NCBI GenBank assembly: GCA_905221605.1
Contig: CAJNDS010000335.1
Span: forward strand, 415,203 to 479,202
Length of the DNA: 64,000 bases
Source: Symbiodinium natans
Taxonomy: Eukaryota > Sar > Dinophyceae > Suessiales > Symbiodiniaceae
Direction of reading: 5' to 3'
Every line of letters begins with the position of its first letter. Positions within the stretch are counted from its first letter, which is position 1. Positions 51,419 to 62,800 of this stretch are shown here, piece by piece. The position numbers and the translations under genes were made by a program. The notes below the pieces were generated by a model, which saw nothing but the letters and a program-made list of their open reading frames with translations, was not told the origin of the DNA and ran no database searches.

Positions 51419-52429
51419 CTGCCATGGGAGCGGCAGCGGAAGGGGGGGGCGAAAGGGTGCCCTAAAGGGGCAGTTTGGGGTTTAGGGTTTAGGGTTTAGG
51501 GTTTAGGGTTTAGGGTTTAGGGTTCAGGTTTTCGGGATTAGGGTTTTGGGTTTAGGTTTGAGGGTACTTATAACCCCAAGTATGTCTGCACGAGCCCCCG
51601 AAGTCCTCTCAGTAGGTGGTACGTACACTTCTAGTTGGGGTTGTACAAGAAAGTACCCATGAACCTCCCAAGTTTAGCCCTAAACCCTAAACCCTAAACC
51701 CTAAACCCTAAACCCTGGGCCCTGAACCCGAAACCCGAAGTAGTCGATAACAACCCCGAAAAACTCCCAAACAATGGGGCCTTGCCCTCAACAGAAAAGG
51801 GTTTAGGCTTGGGATGATCCCCTTTGTCTGACAGTCCCTAATAGGGATTGCACGAATCCCTGTGAAGGGCTGCTAGTATAAGGGGAACATCCCAAGTTAA
51901 ACCCGAAACCCTAAACAGGGTCTAGGAAGGCTTCAGGGGATTGGACCTGGGCGCCTGTAAACCCTAAACCTTAAACCCTAAACCAACCCTAAACCCTAAC
52001 CTTGAACCCTAAACTAAATAACGCCAGGCCTGCGAAAAGAAAGTAGCCAAACCGCAGTATAGAGCAGTAAGCTCAGGGAGTTCTAAGAGAAACCCTAAAC
52101 CCTAAACGAAACTCTAAGCCTCATCCGTTTTTTCAGGCTCTCGGGCCCCCCAAATGCCAACTTTTGGCGCCACGCCTCCTTCTTTGAAATCTTGTCTTTG
52201 CACAGGAGGACCTGAGAACACATGGCGCCATGAGGGTTTTGCAGGGTTTTGGAGGGTTCTAGGGGGTTTAGAGGGTTTGGGGGTTTAGGGTTTTAGAGGG
52301 TTTTTAGGGTGTCTCAGGAGGGACATAGTGGGGCGGGGGGGAGGGGGGGCCGAGTAAGGGTCTCAGGCCACGACTCTGCCGAAGGTACCGTCACCCAAGA
52401 GCTTGAGGACTTCGTACCGTTGGCTGGTC
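51387..52429 (-). CDS. Protein kinase N-lobe, LAMMER/CLK-like, three exons (partial)
   Basis: Exons 52375-52429 (TSQRYEVLKLLGDGTFGR), 52176-52211 (VLLCKDKISKKE) and 51387-51418 (VAVKVIRDVK plus split Arg). Joined they give the glycine-rich loop GDGTFGRV and the VAVK strand with the ATP-binding lysine. RYEVLxxLGxGTFGRV and VAVKVIRDVKR are typical of dual-specificity LAMMER kinases. Phases match; donors are GT, GC and probably GC. The catalytic HRD loop, DFG and LAMMER motif were not found between 51387 and the S28 start at 50379. The gene is therefore truncated, continues interleaved with the peptidase, or has missed exons. Confidence 0.75.
52176..52211 (-). CDS. Kinase exon: second beta strand
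   Basis: A 36-nt exon in phase 0 at both ends, reading VLLCKDKISKKE; CAG|G acceptor and GC donor. Confidence 0.75.
52375..52429 (-). CDS. Kinase exon: glycine-rich loop
   Basis: CCCAG|G acceptor, then TSQRYEVLKLLGDGTFGR with GxGxFG of subdomain I, ending at a GT donor in phase 0. A 5' exon must exist, since it starts with a split codon. Confidence 0.8.
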
Positions 52430-52599
52430 CTGGGAGCATCCTAAAACCCTAAACCTCTCATTCCAGGGTCTTTTGTTGGTTGCTTTGGGAGGAGGGTGGG
52501 TTGGGGCTTTTGGTTGAGAGGGTTTCGGGGATGCCTTGTCTTGCTATGTCTTACTCGCCTTAGGGGTTTAGGGTTTAGGGTTGAGGGTTTAAGGTCGCT

Positions 52600-52755
52600 T
52601 TTCGCTGTCTCTCTCTCTCTCTCTCTCTAGTCTCTCTAGTCTCTCTGGTCTCTCTAGTCTCTCTAGTCTCTCTAGTCTCTCTAGTCTCTCTAGTCTCTCT
52701 AGTCTCTCTAGTCTCTCTAGCCTCTCTAGTCTTTCTTTCTTTCTTTCTTTCTAGG
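52600..52755. repeat. TCTCTCTAG minisatellite with CT and TTTC microsatellites
   Basis: A (CT)n run, then about 13 units of TCTCTCTAG or close variants, then (TTTC)n. The minus frame reads RETRETRET and is a repeat translation. A second (CT)n run lies at 53231-53264. Confidence 0.9.
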
Positions 52756-53231
52756 GGCCCGCCCCTGTTTTCGGGGTGGTTGCTGGTGGTGTCCGATGCC
52801 CGGGTGTACACTGCCGACTTTCTTGCCTCTCCCAGACGAGTGCTCCCTGTGTGCTGTGCTGTGCTGCTGTGCTTGCCCCCCCTTTCCCTCCCCTCCCATC
52901 GGCAGTGCTCCCTGGCCCCCGACCTAGCGTGAAACCCTTGGTGGTGAGTGTCCCCGTTAGAAGGTACTAACACTAGCCCAGTTACACCCTCAACAAAGCA
53001 CAACCTCTGCCCCAACACCCCCGAAACCGGCAAACCTCCCGAAGTCCTCCCCTCCCCCACAAGAAAGATCCCTGGGTTCTCCCCTGACCACTGCAAGGGT
53101 GAGACAACTGTGTCGCAAGGGCTTGGTGTGCACGGGCATGCTTACACAAAAGACGTACCCCCCACACCCCCTTTAGTTCGGCATCACTCAAGCCCCGCGT
53201 GCTCTCGCCTACGCCTATGCTCTTCAGGCAG

Positions 53232-53266
<35 letters not shown>

Positions 53267-55411
53267 CTCGTTGGGAGTTGGAACTACCTGCTGCACCGAA
53301 CATCTTCTTTGTGCTGATAGGGTTGAAACTCATCCAAAGCTCTTATATAGCCCTGGTAGTATCCGGGGTCCCCCCTCAACTCGACTCCGGCTTCGGGCTT
53401 CGGGCTCTCTACTCCTACACCCACACCCTAAACCCTGAACCCCAAACAAACCCTACCCAAAATAAGGCCCCAAACCCGCACCAAAAGACCGCTGCCAGGG
53501 TCTGGGCCCCAACTTGTCCACGTCCCCCAGCATCTGCCCCTTGAGCGTTCTAGGCTTGCTTGGAGGTTCATGGTGCTTCTTTAGCGTGTGGGGTTTAGGG
53601 TTTAGGGTTTGGGGTTTGGGGTTTAGGGTTTAGGGTGCTTTCGTCGGGGTGTTTCGACGAGCGCGCCGAATATACTAGAATCATCCCCAACAACATGTTT
53701 TAGTTATTAAGGCCCCTATAGTAAGCCCTATAAGCAACCCTACACCCGAAACCCTAAGCCCTATACCCTGCAGAATTAACCCTACAGAATAAAGCCTATA
53801 AACCCTACAAACCCTATAAACCCTATAAACCCTAAAACCCTATAAACCCGAAAAAAACCCTAAACCCAAAAAACCTATAAACCCTACAGACCGTATAGAC
53901 CTTATAAACCCTATAAACCCCTATAAACCCTACAGAATAAACCCTGTAAGCCCTGCAAACCCTGTAAACCCTACAGAATAAACTCTACAAACCCTTAAAG
54001 CCTTATTTAGAGTGTTTAACGTTACAAAACGCTAAATGGGGTGTTTTACCGTTAAACAGACCCGAAAGCCTTAGAAGCATCTCAACAAGCCCAGGTCATC
54101 ACATCCGTTCAGCGCCCCCCCCCCCCCCCCCCCCTTGATCTGAGGGGTCTGTCGATGCAGGGTTTAGGGTTTAGGATTTGGGGTTTAGGGTTTAAGGTTT
54201 AGGGATTAGGGTTTAGGGTTTAGGGTTTAGGGGAACCGGAAAACCCTACAATCCTCAACAACCCCTGTCAAGTATCTGCCTTGAAATACTTGAAGTGCAC
54301 GATCTCATCCTCGCATCTTTTGCTGGCTTGGGGCGGGACAGGGGCTTGTCTTAGGGTTTAGTGTGCTGTCTTCGGGTTCAGTTTAGGGTTTAGGGTTTAG
54401 GGTTTAGGGTTTAGGGTTGAGGGTTGAGGGTTTAGGGTTTAGGGTTTAGGGTTTAGGGTTTAGGGTTTAGGGTTTAGGGTTTAGGGTTTAGGGTTTAGGC
54501 TTTAGGGTTTCGGGTGTAGGGTTTAGGGTTTAGGTTTCGGGTGTAGGGTTAAGGGCCCTAGACCCTACATATCCCGCAGCATATCTCTTTCAGTGGTAAA
54601 ACCTACTTCTCTTGGGGTAGTGGCCCCAGGTTATGGGCCACCCTAAACCCTAAACCCTAAACCCTAAACCCTAAACCCTAAACCCTAAACCCTACACCCC
54701 AAAAAAAAACCCTAAAATCGGGGAATCCTTATCTGCCCTATCACACACCAGGGCCCCTACTTCAGAACCCTTTTAAAGAAGGCACGGGGACCATGTAACT
54801 TCCCACATACTAGAGCCCAAAACCCTAAACCCTAAACCCTAAACCCTAAACCCTAAACCCTAAACCCTAAACCCTAAACCACAGCATCCCCGAGTCCCTT
54901 AACACAAAAGCGCCCCAAAACCATCAACCCTAAGGGCCTGGAACCTGCAAAGCCCTAAACCCTAAACCCTAAACCCTAAACCCTAAACCCTAAACCCTAA
55001 ACCATAAACCCTAAACCCTAAACCCTAAACCCTGAACCCTAACCCTAAACCCAAACCCCTAAACCCTCAAACCCTCAAACCTATATCAGGCCCAAGATAA
55101 CCCTCAGCCTTAGACCCTGAAAGCGTTGAGGGTTTAGGGTTTCGGGTTTAGGGTTTAGGGTTTAGGGCGAGTCGAGGGGCCATCTTTGTTTAGCTACATG
55201 CAGGAACCCTTCCAAGGTACTGACTGCGGTTAAGCGTTTAGGGTTTAGGGTTTAGGGTTTAGGGTTTCGGGTTTCGGGTTTCGGGTTTCGGGCGCGAGCC
55301 TGTTTGAGAACATGCCTCGAGCAGCGTCCGCCCTAAACCTTAACACCCTCAACGCGCAACAGATAACCTGAAAAGCCTTCGGGCTTCAGGGCTGTACACC
55401 GCAAACTTGGG

Positions 55412-55500
55412 ATGTTCCCCCTTATCCTAACAGCCCTTAATGGGGATTATAGTGCCCCCGATAGTACTATAATCCCGGAGGGGGGGGGGAGCATCCCAAC
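55412..55500. mobile_element. Palindromic element, family D
   Basis: Left end GGGATGTTCCCCCTTATCCT and right end GGGGGGAGCATCCC form terminal inverted repeats around a TACTATAATCCC arm. Related copies at about 51812-51893 and 28253-28290 (partial). Confidence 0.7.
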
Positions 55501-55585
55501 CCTAAACCCCAGAAGCCTAAAGTCTAAACCCTGAGCCCACAACTATGTACATGAATGGGGACTACTTCAACCTTGACGGGATGCA

Positions 55586-55731
55586 GTTTAGGGTTTAGGG
55601 TTTAGGGTTAGGGTTTAGGGTTTAGGGTTTAGGGTTTAGGGTTTAGGGTTTAGGGTTTAGGGTTTAGGGTTTAGGGTTTAGGGTTTAGGGTTTAGGGTTT
55701 AGGGTTTAGGGTTTAGGGTTTAGGGTTTAGG
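55586..55731. repeat. TTTAGGG array between kinase and ankyrin genes
   Basis: About 20 heptamers, almost perfect, in the intergenic region 52430-56633. That region also holds arrays at 54382-54500 and 54957-55060 and AT microsatellites at 55952-56075, but no convincing exon; a weak minus-strand island near 53495-53545 reads LKGQMLGDVDKLGPRPW and could be an upstream kinase exon. Confidence 0.9.
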
Positions 55732-56633
55732 CTCGGAATAAAGGAGCCTTCCTAAGCCACCCCACCCGAAGCCTCAAACCCGAAGCGCGTGCCGCGACTT
55801 TCCCAGGGACCGTGAACCCTAAACCCTAAACCCTAAACCCTAAACCCTAAACCCTTCATAAACCCTTACGGTCTTGAGGGACCCTTATGAAAGACCGGAA
55901 GGATTCGCGGCTTGTATATCGGGGCTAGTTATACAAGGTATATAAAAGTTGTGTTACATATATGTATATGCATTTATTTACGTATGTATCTATATACATG
56001 GTATATAAGGCATATAAGGTGTGTGTGTGTGTGTGTATGTGTATATATATATATGTGTATATATATGTATATATCGACACGGCTTATATAGGGAAATAAC
56101 AGTAAGGGTCCCTTCATGAAGGGTCGCTTCTTCGGGTCCCTTCTTATATCCCGCAGCTGAAGCCCATGCACCCTATGCTCTGCAAGCCCGCTGCGGAGTG
56201 CGTCAGACTTTTTTGCTCCGGACAAGCCGCGTCTTGCGTCCCGAAACAGGCGTTTAAGGTTTAGGGCTTGGGGTTTGGGTTTAGGGTTTAGAGGGTGCAG
56301 CCCACATAATCGTCTAAGGCGCATTTCAGCAGCGACTTGTATCTTTGGGGAGTCGGTTCGGGCCGAGACCAAGGATCTTGGAACACGAGCCCACGAGAAA
56401 CACAGGAGTTTGGGGTTTAGGATTTAATGCTCAGGGCTGAGGGAGCCTTCAACTCTCAAAGCCCTCAACTCTCAACCCAAACCCTCTGTAAACCCTAAAC
56501 CGCAAACCTCAATCGCACACAGACGCCTCCGACAGAAGCAGCTCAAGCTTGGGTACGCGCTGCTTCCTTGTTAAAGCCTCATTTCTCCAACCAGGGTATA
56601 CAAAAACGGCTTTGGGGGGTGTTAGCTTTAAAC

Positions 56634-56817
56634 TTATTGACCCACACAGAAACTCATTCGAAGAGGCCCCCGACAAACATCTGAAGTTCGACTCTTAGCT
56701 GAACAAGCGGCATAGTCTAAGGGCATCTGGCCGTCCTCGTCAGCCAGGTTCTTGCTAGCACCAGCCCCCACCAGCAAACGCGCCACTGCATACGGCGCCT
56801 GCTTGCACGCCCAATGC
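56634..56817 (-). CDS. Ankyrin terminal exon
   Basis: Reads HWACKQAPYAVARLLVGAGA, SKNLADEDGQMPLDYAA and a non-repeat tail ending ...MSFCVGQ with TAA at 56634-56636. AAG|G acceptor. An undetected donor after DYAA is possible, in which case the tail is intron. Confidence 0.75.
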
Positions 56818-59800
56818 CTTGGCTGGCAGTGTGGACTCTAGAGAAAACTTGACCCGCAACCCACAGATCTTAAGCTCAAGAAGCCCGGGCACCCAAACAA
56901 CGCTTTAAGGACCTAAGCTTCCCTAACCCTAAACCCTAAACCCTAAACCCGAAGCCCTAAACCTTAAACCCTAAACCCCTTACATTGGGCTGCCCCGATG
57001 CAGGGGAGTGCTGCCCGCCTTGTCTGCTTTGTTCTTATCCGCACCAGCCTCGAGAAGCAAACGCACGTTTTCCACCAGGCCATTGCCGGATGCGAGATGC
57101 AGAGGCGTCTGGCCCTCGCCATCAACCTAACGGGTGTAGAGTTTAGGGTTTAGGGTTTAGGGTTTAGGGTTTAGGGTATAGGGTTTAGGGGTTGTGAACA
57201 TCTAGTGAGAAAAAAGTTTGGCTTGAAAGGTGGGGACATGTAGGGGGTATGCTTGAACTAAAACCTTGTGGTGAAATGAAATACTATCTTGAAAGGTAAT
57301 GACCAACCCTGCGCTTGAAAGGTTGGTTTTTTTTTGGGGGGGTTCCGAAATAGGGACCTCGAGTTAGAATTAGAGTATTTTTGGGGATGGTAGAAGTACC
57401 CCATCTTGGGAAATACTCATGTAGGGGTAGACTTAAAACCTAAACCCTTGTGGCCTCGTGGCGGACAAACAACTTCAAAAAACCTCTTCTCAACAGTCTC
57501 CTGGACACAGCATCCATCACGGCTCTGGCTTCTAACCTTGCATACCCTAGCCTCCAAAAAAAATGAACCTTCTATTTGTAGTAGGATTATATGTAACCAA
57601 AAAGGCAAAAGGCAAAAGGTTAACTACCCAACCCCTAAACCCTAAACCCTAAACCCTAAACCCTAAACCCTAAACCCTAAACCCTAAACCCTAAACCCTA
57701 AACCGTAAACCCTAAACCCTAAACCCTAGACCCTAAACCCTAAAGCCTAAAGCCTAAAGCCTAAACCCTAAACCCTAAACCCTAAACCCTTTCCCTAAAC
57801 CCTAAACAGCCCCTAAGTAGCAAAAACCGCATGGCCGCCACATGCCCTCCCCGGATGCACGCGTGGTGGAGCGGGCTCTTGCCTTTCCTTACTTGGAGGT
57901 TGGGCTTAGGGACTAGGGTTTAGGGCTTAGGGCTTAGGGTTTAGGGTTAGGGTTCAGGGTTCAGGGTTTAGGGTTTAAGGTTTAGGGTTTACGGTGGTAC
58001 TTACTAACCGAATAGTACCTGCACTTATTCCCAATTATAACCATTGGGGTAATGAAATGGCTTATAAGTGTTGTAAGTATAGTTATACTTGGTGATAAAG
58101 TACCACGAATCTCGAAGTACTGCCTCTTCGGCGCCCCAAGAGCTATTCCTTGAGAGCCCTAGACCCTGCCAGGAGGGGGCCTCTTACGATACTGACTATA
58201 GTTAAGCTAAGGGACTTCTGACTTGAGTTAGGATCCTTACAACCCAAGGCTCCCATAACTCTGCTTATAACCAGGGGCGCCCCTCCTTGTAATGATCCTA
58301 AATATCTGCCGGTAGGAGCCTGTAACTGGTACGGGTATTGACGTGGTCCCTTATTATGAGCCGTGGGCTGGGGAACCCTTGCAGACCCCTCATCTACACT
58401 AGAAAACCCAAGGGCCCATACTTCAGAATCCTTCAAAAAAGGTAAGCAAAGAAGGTAATAAACCCTAAACTGAAGCTAGCTGCGGGCGCTGAGATAGCCA
58501 GCAGCGAGCGTGCAGGGGGCGACAGCCCCTGCCAGCTCCGGAGCACCATTTCTGACTCGAGCTTCTCCCAAACTATTTCTGAGCCTTTTTGAGATTGTCC
58601 TGGACCATTTCTGAGCCTTTTTGAGCTTCTCCCGGACCGTTTCTGATCGCAAATACCGTGCTTGGGGGCTTCTCTACCTGGTGTTGTCGGCGCGCACAAA
58701 GTCCCGCAAGCCACTTCCCTACGGTGCTTGAGAGGCATCCCGACCCTGGAAACCTCGCAAATACCGTGCTTGGAGGCTTCTCTATAGGACCCTGCCTCTC
58801 CCAGACCAGGGCTTCTCCCAAGCCATTTCTGAGACTGTTGGGCTTCTCCCGGACCATTTCTGAGCTTTTTGGGGCTGTTTCTGAGCTTTTGCCTTTTGTC
58901 TCGACCGAGGGAAAAACCCCAAATTGGTGGTATCTTGCCCGTCCTCCCCAAGTACCTGAAGGTGAGAGAACGAAGAAGGAGGAACCAGCAAACAGAAAGG
59001 GAAACGGCGAACGGGCAAGGAAACAGAAACCCAAAGAAGAAAAGGGAAAACGACAGTGGGAGATCCGAGTACTTGCGACCGGCTTGCTTTGCCCGGAGGC
59101 TGCTTTGGCTTTCGCCGATCATCGTTTGTACGTTGCACGTTGGTGCCGACCGGGAGGTAAACTTCATCCATTTCCTCCACTGCCCCGAAGGCACCGCTGG
59201 GCCCTCCGCCTATTGGACATAGGTCCGCACACTGGAGTGTTCTTCGGTTATTCAATCGACGCTGAGATCGCCTTTGTCGCCGTCAAAGCCAAGGTGCTGA
59301 CCAAGGCGCTGATACTAGAGGACGCTAGTGGACAACAGCGATTGTTCCAGCAAAAAAAGCGAAGATGCTACATGATGTAATTAACGTAACACTGCGCAGG
59401 TACGCCGAGTCTCGGACCATTTCTGAGCCTTTTTGGTTCTCCTTGACCATTTCTGCTTTTTAGCCTTTTTGGACTTCTCCCGGACCATTTCTGATGAGGC
59501 TTTTTTGGCTTCTCCCAGACCATTTCTGAGGCCTTTTGTGCTTCTCCCAGACCATTTCTCCTCCCAAGCCATTTCTGAGCCTTTTGGGGCTTCGCCCGGA
59601 CCATTTCTGCGCCTTTGAGCTTCAGCCTCTTGTGAGAGGCCCCTGCCTGGGAGGCCCCTGCTTGGCTTGCCTAGGCCTGGGAGGCCCTGCCAGGCAGCCT
59701 GATGTAAAGCTCCTTTCTTAGCCCGGTTCTGAACCCAAATCCCAAAGCACAAGCCTCGATCCGAGGAATAGCGCGGTATAGGATTTGAGCAACTATTTGA

Positions 59801-62800
59801 GAGGAGAGCCGACAACAAACATGTATATATATATATATATATATGCTCACCCCCCCCCAATGGACCCACCGCGCATGGCAGCCGAGTCCTAGCCAGATCA
59901 AGGCAAAAAACAACAAAATAAGAATTAACAAAAACCAACAAACCAAAAAAATCCAAGAAACCAAAAAAAACAAAAAAACCAAAAAAACCAAAAAAAACCA
60001 AAAAACCATCTTTTCCAAAACTATGGGGCTGGGGCCTCCAAAAGATGGTTTTTTTGGTTTTCTCGAGAAAAAGATGGTTTTTTTGGTTCGAAACCATCTT
60101 TTTCTCGAGAAAAAGATGGTTTTTGAGCAGCCGCTCTTCTAAAAACCATCTTTTTCTCGAGAAAAAGATGGTTTTACCAGGACAAGACCTCCAAAAACCA
60201 TCTTTTTCTCGAGAAAAAGATGGTTTTACCAGGACAAGACCTCCAAAAACCATCTTTTTCTCGAGAAAAAGATGGTTTTTCCAGGACAAGATCTCCAAAA
60301 ACCATCTTTTTCTCGAGAAAAAGATGGTTTTTCGAAGAGCGGCTGCTCAAAAACCATCTTTTTCTCGAGAAAAAGATGGTTTCGAACCAAAAAAACCATC
60401 TTTTTCTCGAGAAAACCAAAAAAAACCATCTTTTGGAGGCCCCAGCCCCATAGTTTTGGAAAAGATGGTTTTTTTGGTTTTTTTGGTTTTTTTGGTTTTC
60501 TCGAGAAAAAGATGGTTTTTTGGTTCGAAACCATCTTTTTCTCGAGAAAAAGATTGTTTTGAGCAACCATCCTTCGAAAAACCATCTTTTTCTCGAGAAA
60601 AAGATGGTTTTACCAGGAGAAGACCTCCAAAAACCATCTTTTTCTCGAGAAAAAGATGGTTTTACCAGGACAAGACCTCCAAAAACCATCTTTTTCTCGA
60701 GAAAAAGATGGTTTTTCCAGGACAAGATCTCCAAAAACCATCTTTTTCTCGAGAAAAAGATGGTTTTTCGAAGAGCGGCTGCTCAAAAACCATCTTTTTC
60801 TCGAGAAAAAGATGGTTTCGAACCAAAAAAACCATCTTTTTCTTGAGGAAACCAAAAAAACCATCTTTTGGAGGCCCCAGCCCCATAGTTTTGGAAAAGA
60901 TGGTTTTTTTGGTTTTTTTGGTTTTTTTGGTTTTCTCGAGAAAAAGATGGTTAAGTTTTAGGGGTTTAAGCCTCATGCACTACAGGGTTATAAGGTTCTA
61001 ATCCTATAGGTATTGCCTTAACCTTTAACCCTAAACCTTTAACTTTAAACCCTGCAGGGTTAACCCCGTGAGAAATTTAGAGATAGACCCCGAAAAGACC
61101 CTAAACCTTCTTACAGGGTGTAATGGTTTAAAAACCGATAGGACATGTATACCGTCAGCGCCTGTAGGGTTCAAGCCTTTGAACGTGGGTTTAGGATTAA
61201 GGCTTAAATGCCCTCTAGGTTTAAATGCCTAAGTCTTAAACCCCAAACCTTTAAACCTTCATCCTATGGGGTTTGAAGGTCAAGGGTTTAGGCTTGATTG
61301 CCGAGGGCTTTAGGGTCCTGACCCTAGAGGGTTTAGGGTTAAGGAATAGATGCGTAAACCTTAAACCCTTAAGGTTTAAACTCTATGGGCTTAGGGGGCT
61401 TAGGTTTTTTTTTAAACCCTAAGCCTTTAAACCTTCACACTACAGAGTTTAGAGGTGTTAAGGGTGACAAATTGATTACATACTTAGCTTTAAATGCCTG
61501 AATCTTAAACCCCAAACCTTTAAACCTTAACCCTATAGGGTTTAAAGGTTAAGGGCTTAGTGTTAATCGCTGTCTTGGGTTTAAATGTCTGAATCTTAAA
61601 CCCTAAAACTTTAAACCTTCACCCTATAGGGTTTAAAGGTTAAGGGTTTAGGTTGAATCGTCAGCTTGGATTTAAATGTCTAAGTAAAGAATCCTAAACC
61701 TTTAAATCTCATCCCTATGGGGTTTAAGGTTAAGGGTTCAATATGAACTGCCGGCATAGGTCTAAATACCTAAACCTTAAACTTAAACCCTAAACCTTTA
61801 AATATCTTAACCCTATAGGGTTTAAAGGTTAGAGGCTTAGCGTAAATTGCCGGAATAGGTTTAAATGCCTAAATCTTAAGCCCGAAACCTTTAAACCTTA
61901 GCCCAACAGGGTTTAAAGGTTAAGGGTTTAAAATTAGTTGCAGGCTTAATTAGGTTTAAATGCCTACATCTTATATCCTAAACCTTTAAAAATCTTAACC
62001 CTATAGGGTTTAAAGGTTAAGGGCTTGGCTACAGGTTTAAATGGCTAAATATTAAACCCTAAGCCTCTAAACTTTAACCCTACAGGGTTTAAAGGTTAAG
62101 GGTTTAAAATTAGTTGCAGGCTTAGGTTTAAATGCCTACATCTTAAACCCTAAACCTGTAAAAATCTCAACCCGATAGAATTTAAAGGTTAAGGGCTTAG
62201 CTTTAATTACCGGCATAGGTTCAAATGCCTAAATCTTAAACCCTTAACCTTTAAACCTTAACCCTACAGGGTTTAAAGGTTAAGGTGTTTTTTTTGCAGG
62301 CTTAGGTTTAAATGCCTAGATCTTAAATTATAAACAAAAGCCAACAGAAAGAAAAACCCTCCGTGCGTGTGTGAGAGGGTGAATTAAGGAATACAGTCAA
62401 AAATCCGGTCACCGGAAAATCACCAGACAGCATAGGTTTTATCGGTATTTGCGGTACTTTTGCAAAGATCAAGGCCCGCGGTGGGTCCATTGGGGGGGGG
62501 TGACCATATATATGTACCCTAAGCCCAACCCCACCAAGGTCATATAGATTGGGTGAGTGAGTTGGGAGAGGACGTGAACCTTGGCGCACACCACAACACA
62601 CGCCCTGCATGGTGGTGGTGCGCGGAGCATGTGACACACCCTAAACACTAAACCCTAAACCCTAAGAGGGACCATGTTAGGGACCATGTAACTTCTCATA
62701 AACCCTAAACCCTAAACCCTAAAACGAAAAAATGCAAAAAACCTGCATAAGATTAACAATTGTTTAAAGGGCTTATAAGGTTTAGGGTTTAGGGTTTAGG

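Noticed and set aside
52575-53096. 173-codon minus-strand ORF with RETRETRET tail
   Set aside because: The tail is the TCTCTCTAG minisatellite; the remainder shows no domain and overlaps an equally open plus-strand frame.
60003-60957. CRISPR array
   Set aside because: Repeats are perfect palindromes with near-identical spacers and inverted units, in a eukaryotic intron; no cas genes.
59381-61001. Long ORFs of up to 318 codons on both strands over the hairpin satellite
   Set aside because: The palindromic unit lacks stops in many frames, so both strands give the same peptides (KPSFSREKDGF, NHLFLEKKMVF); no biased codon use or domain.
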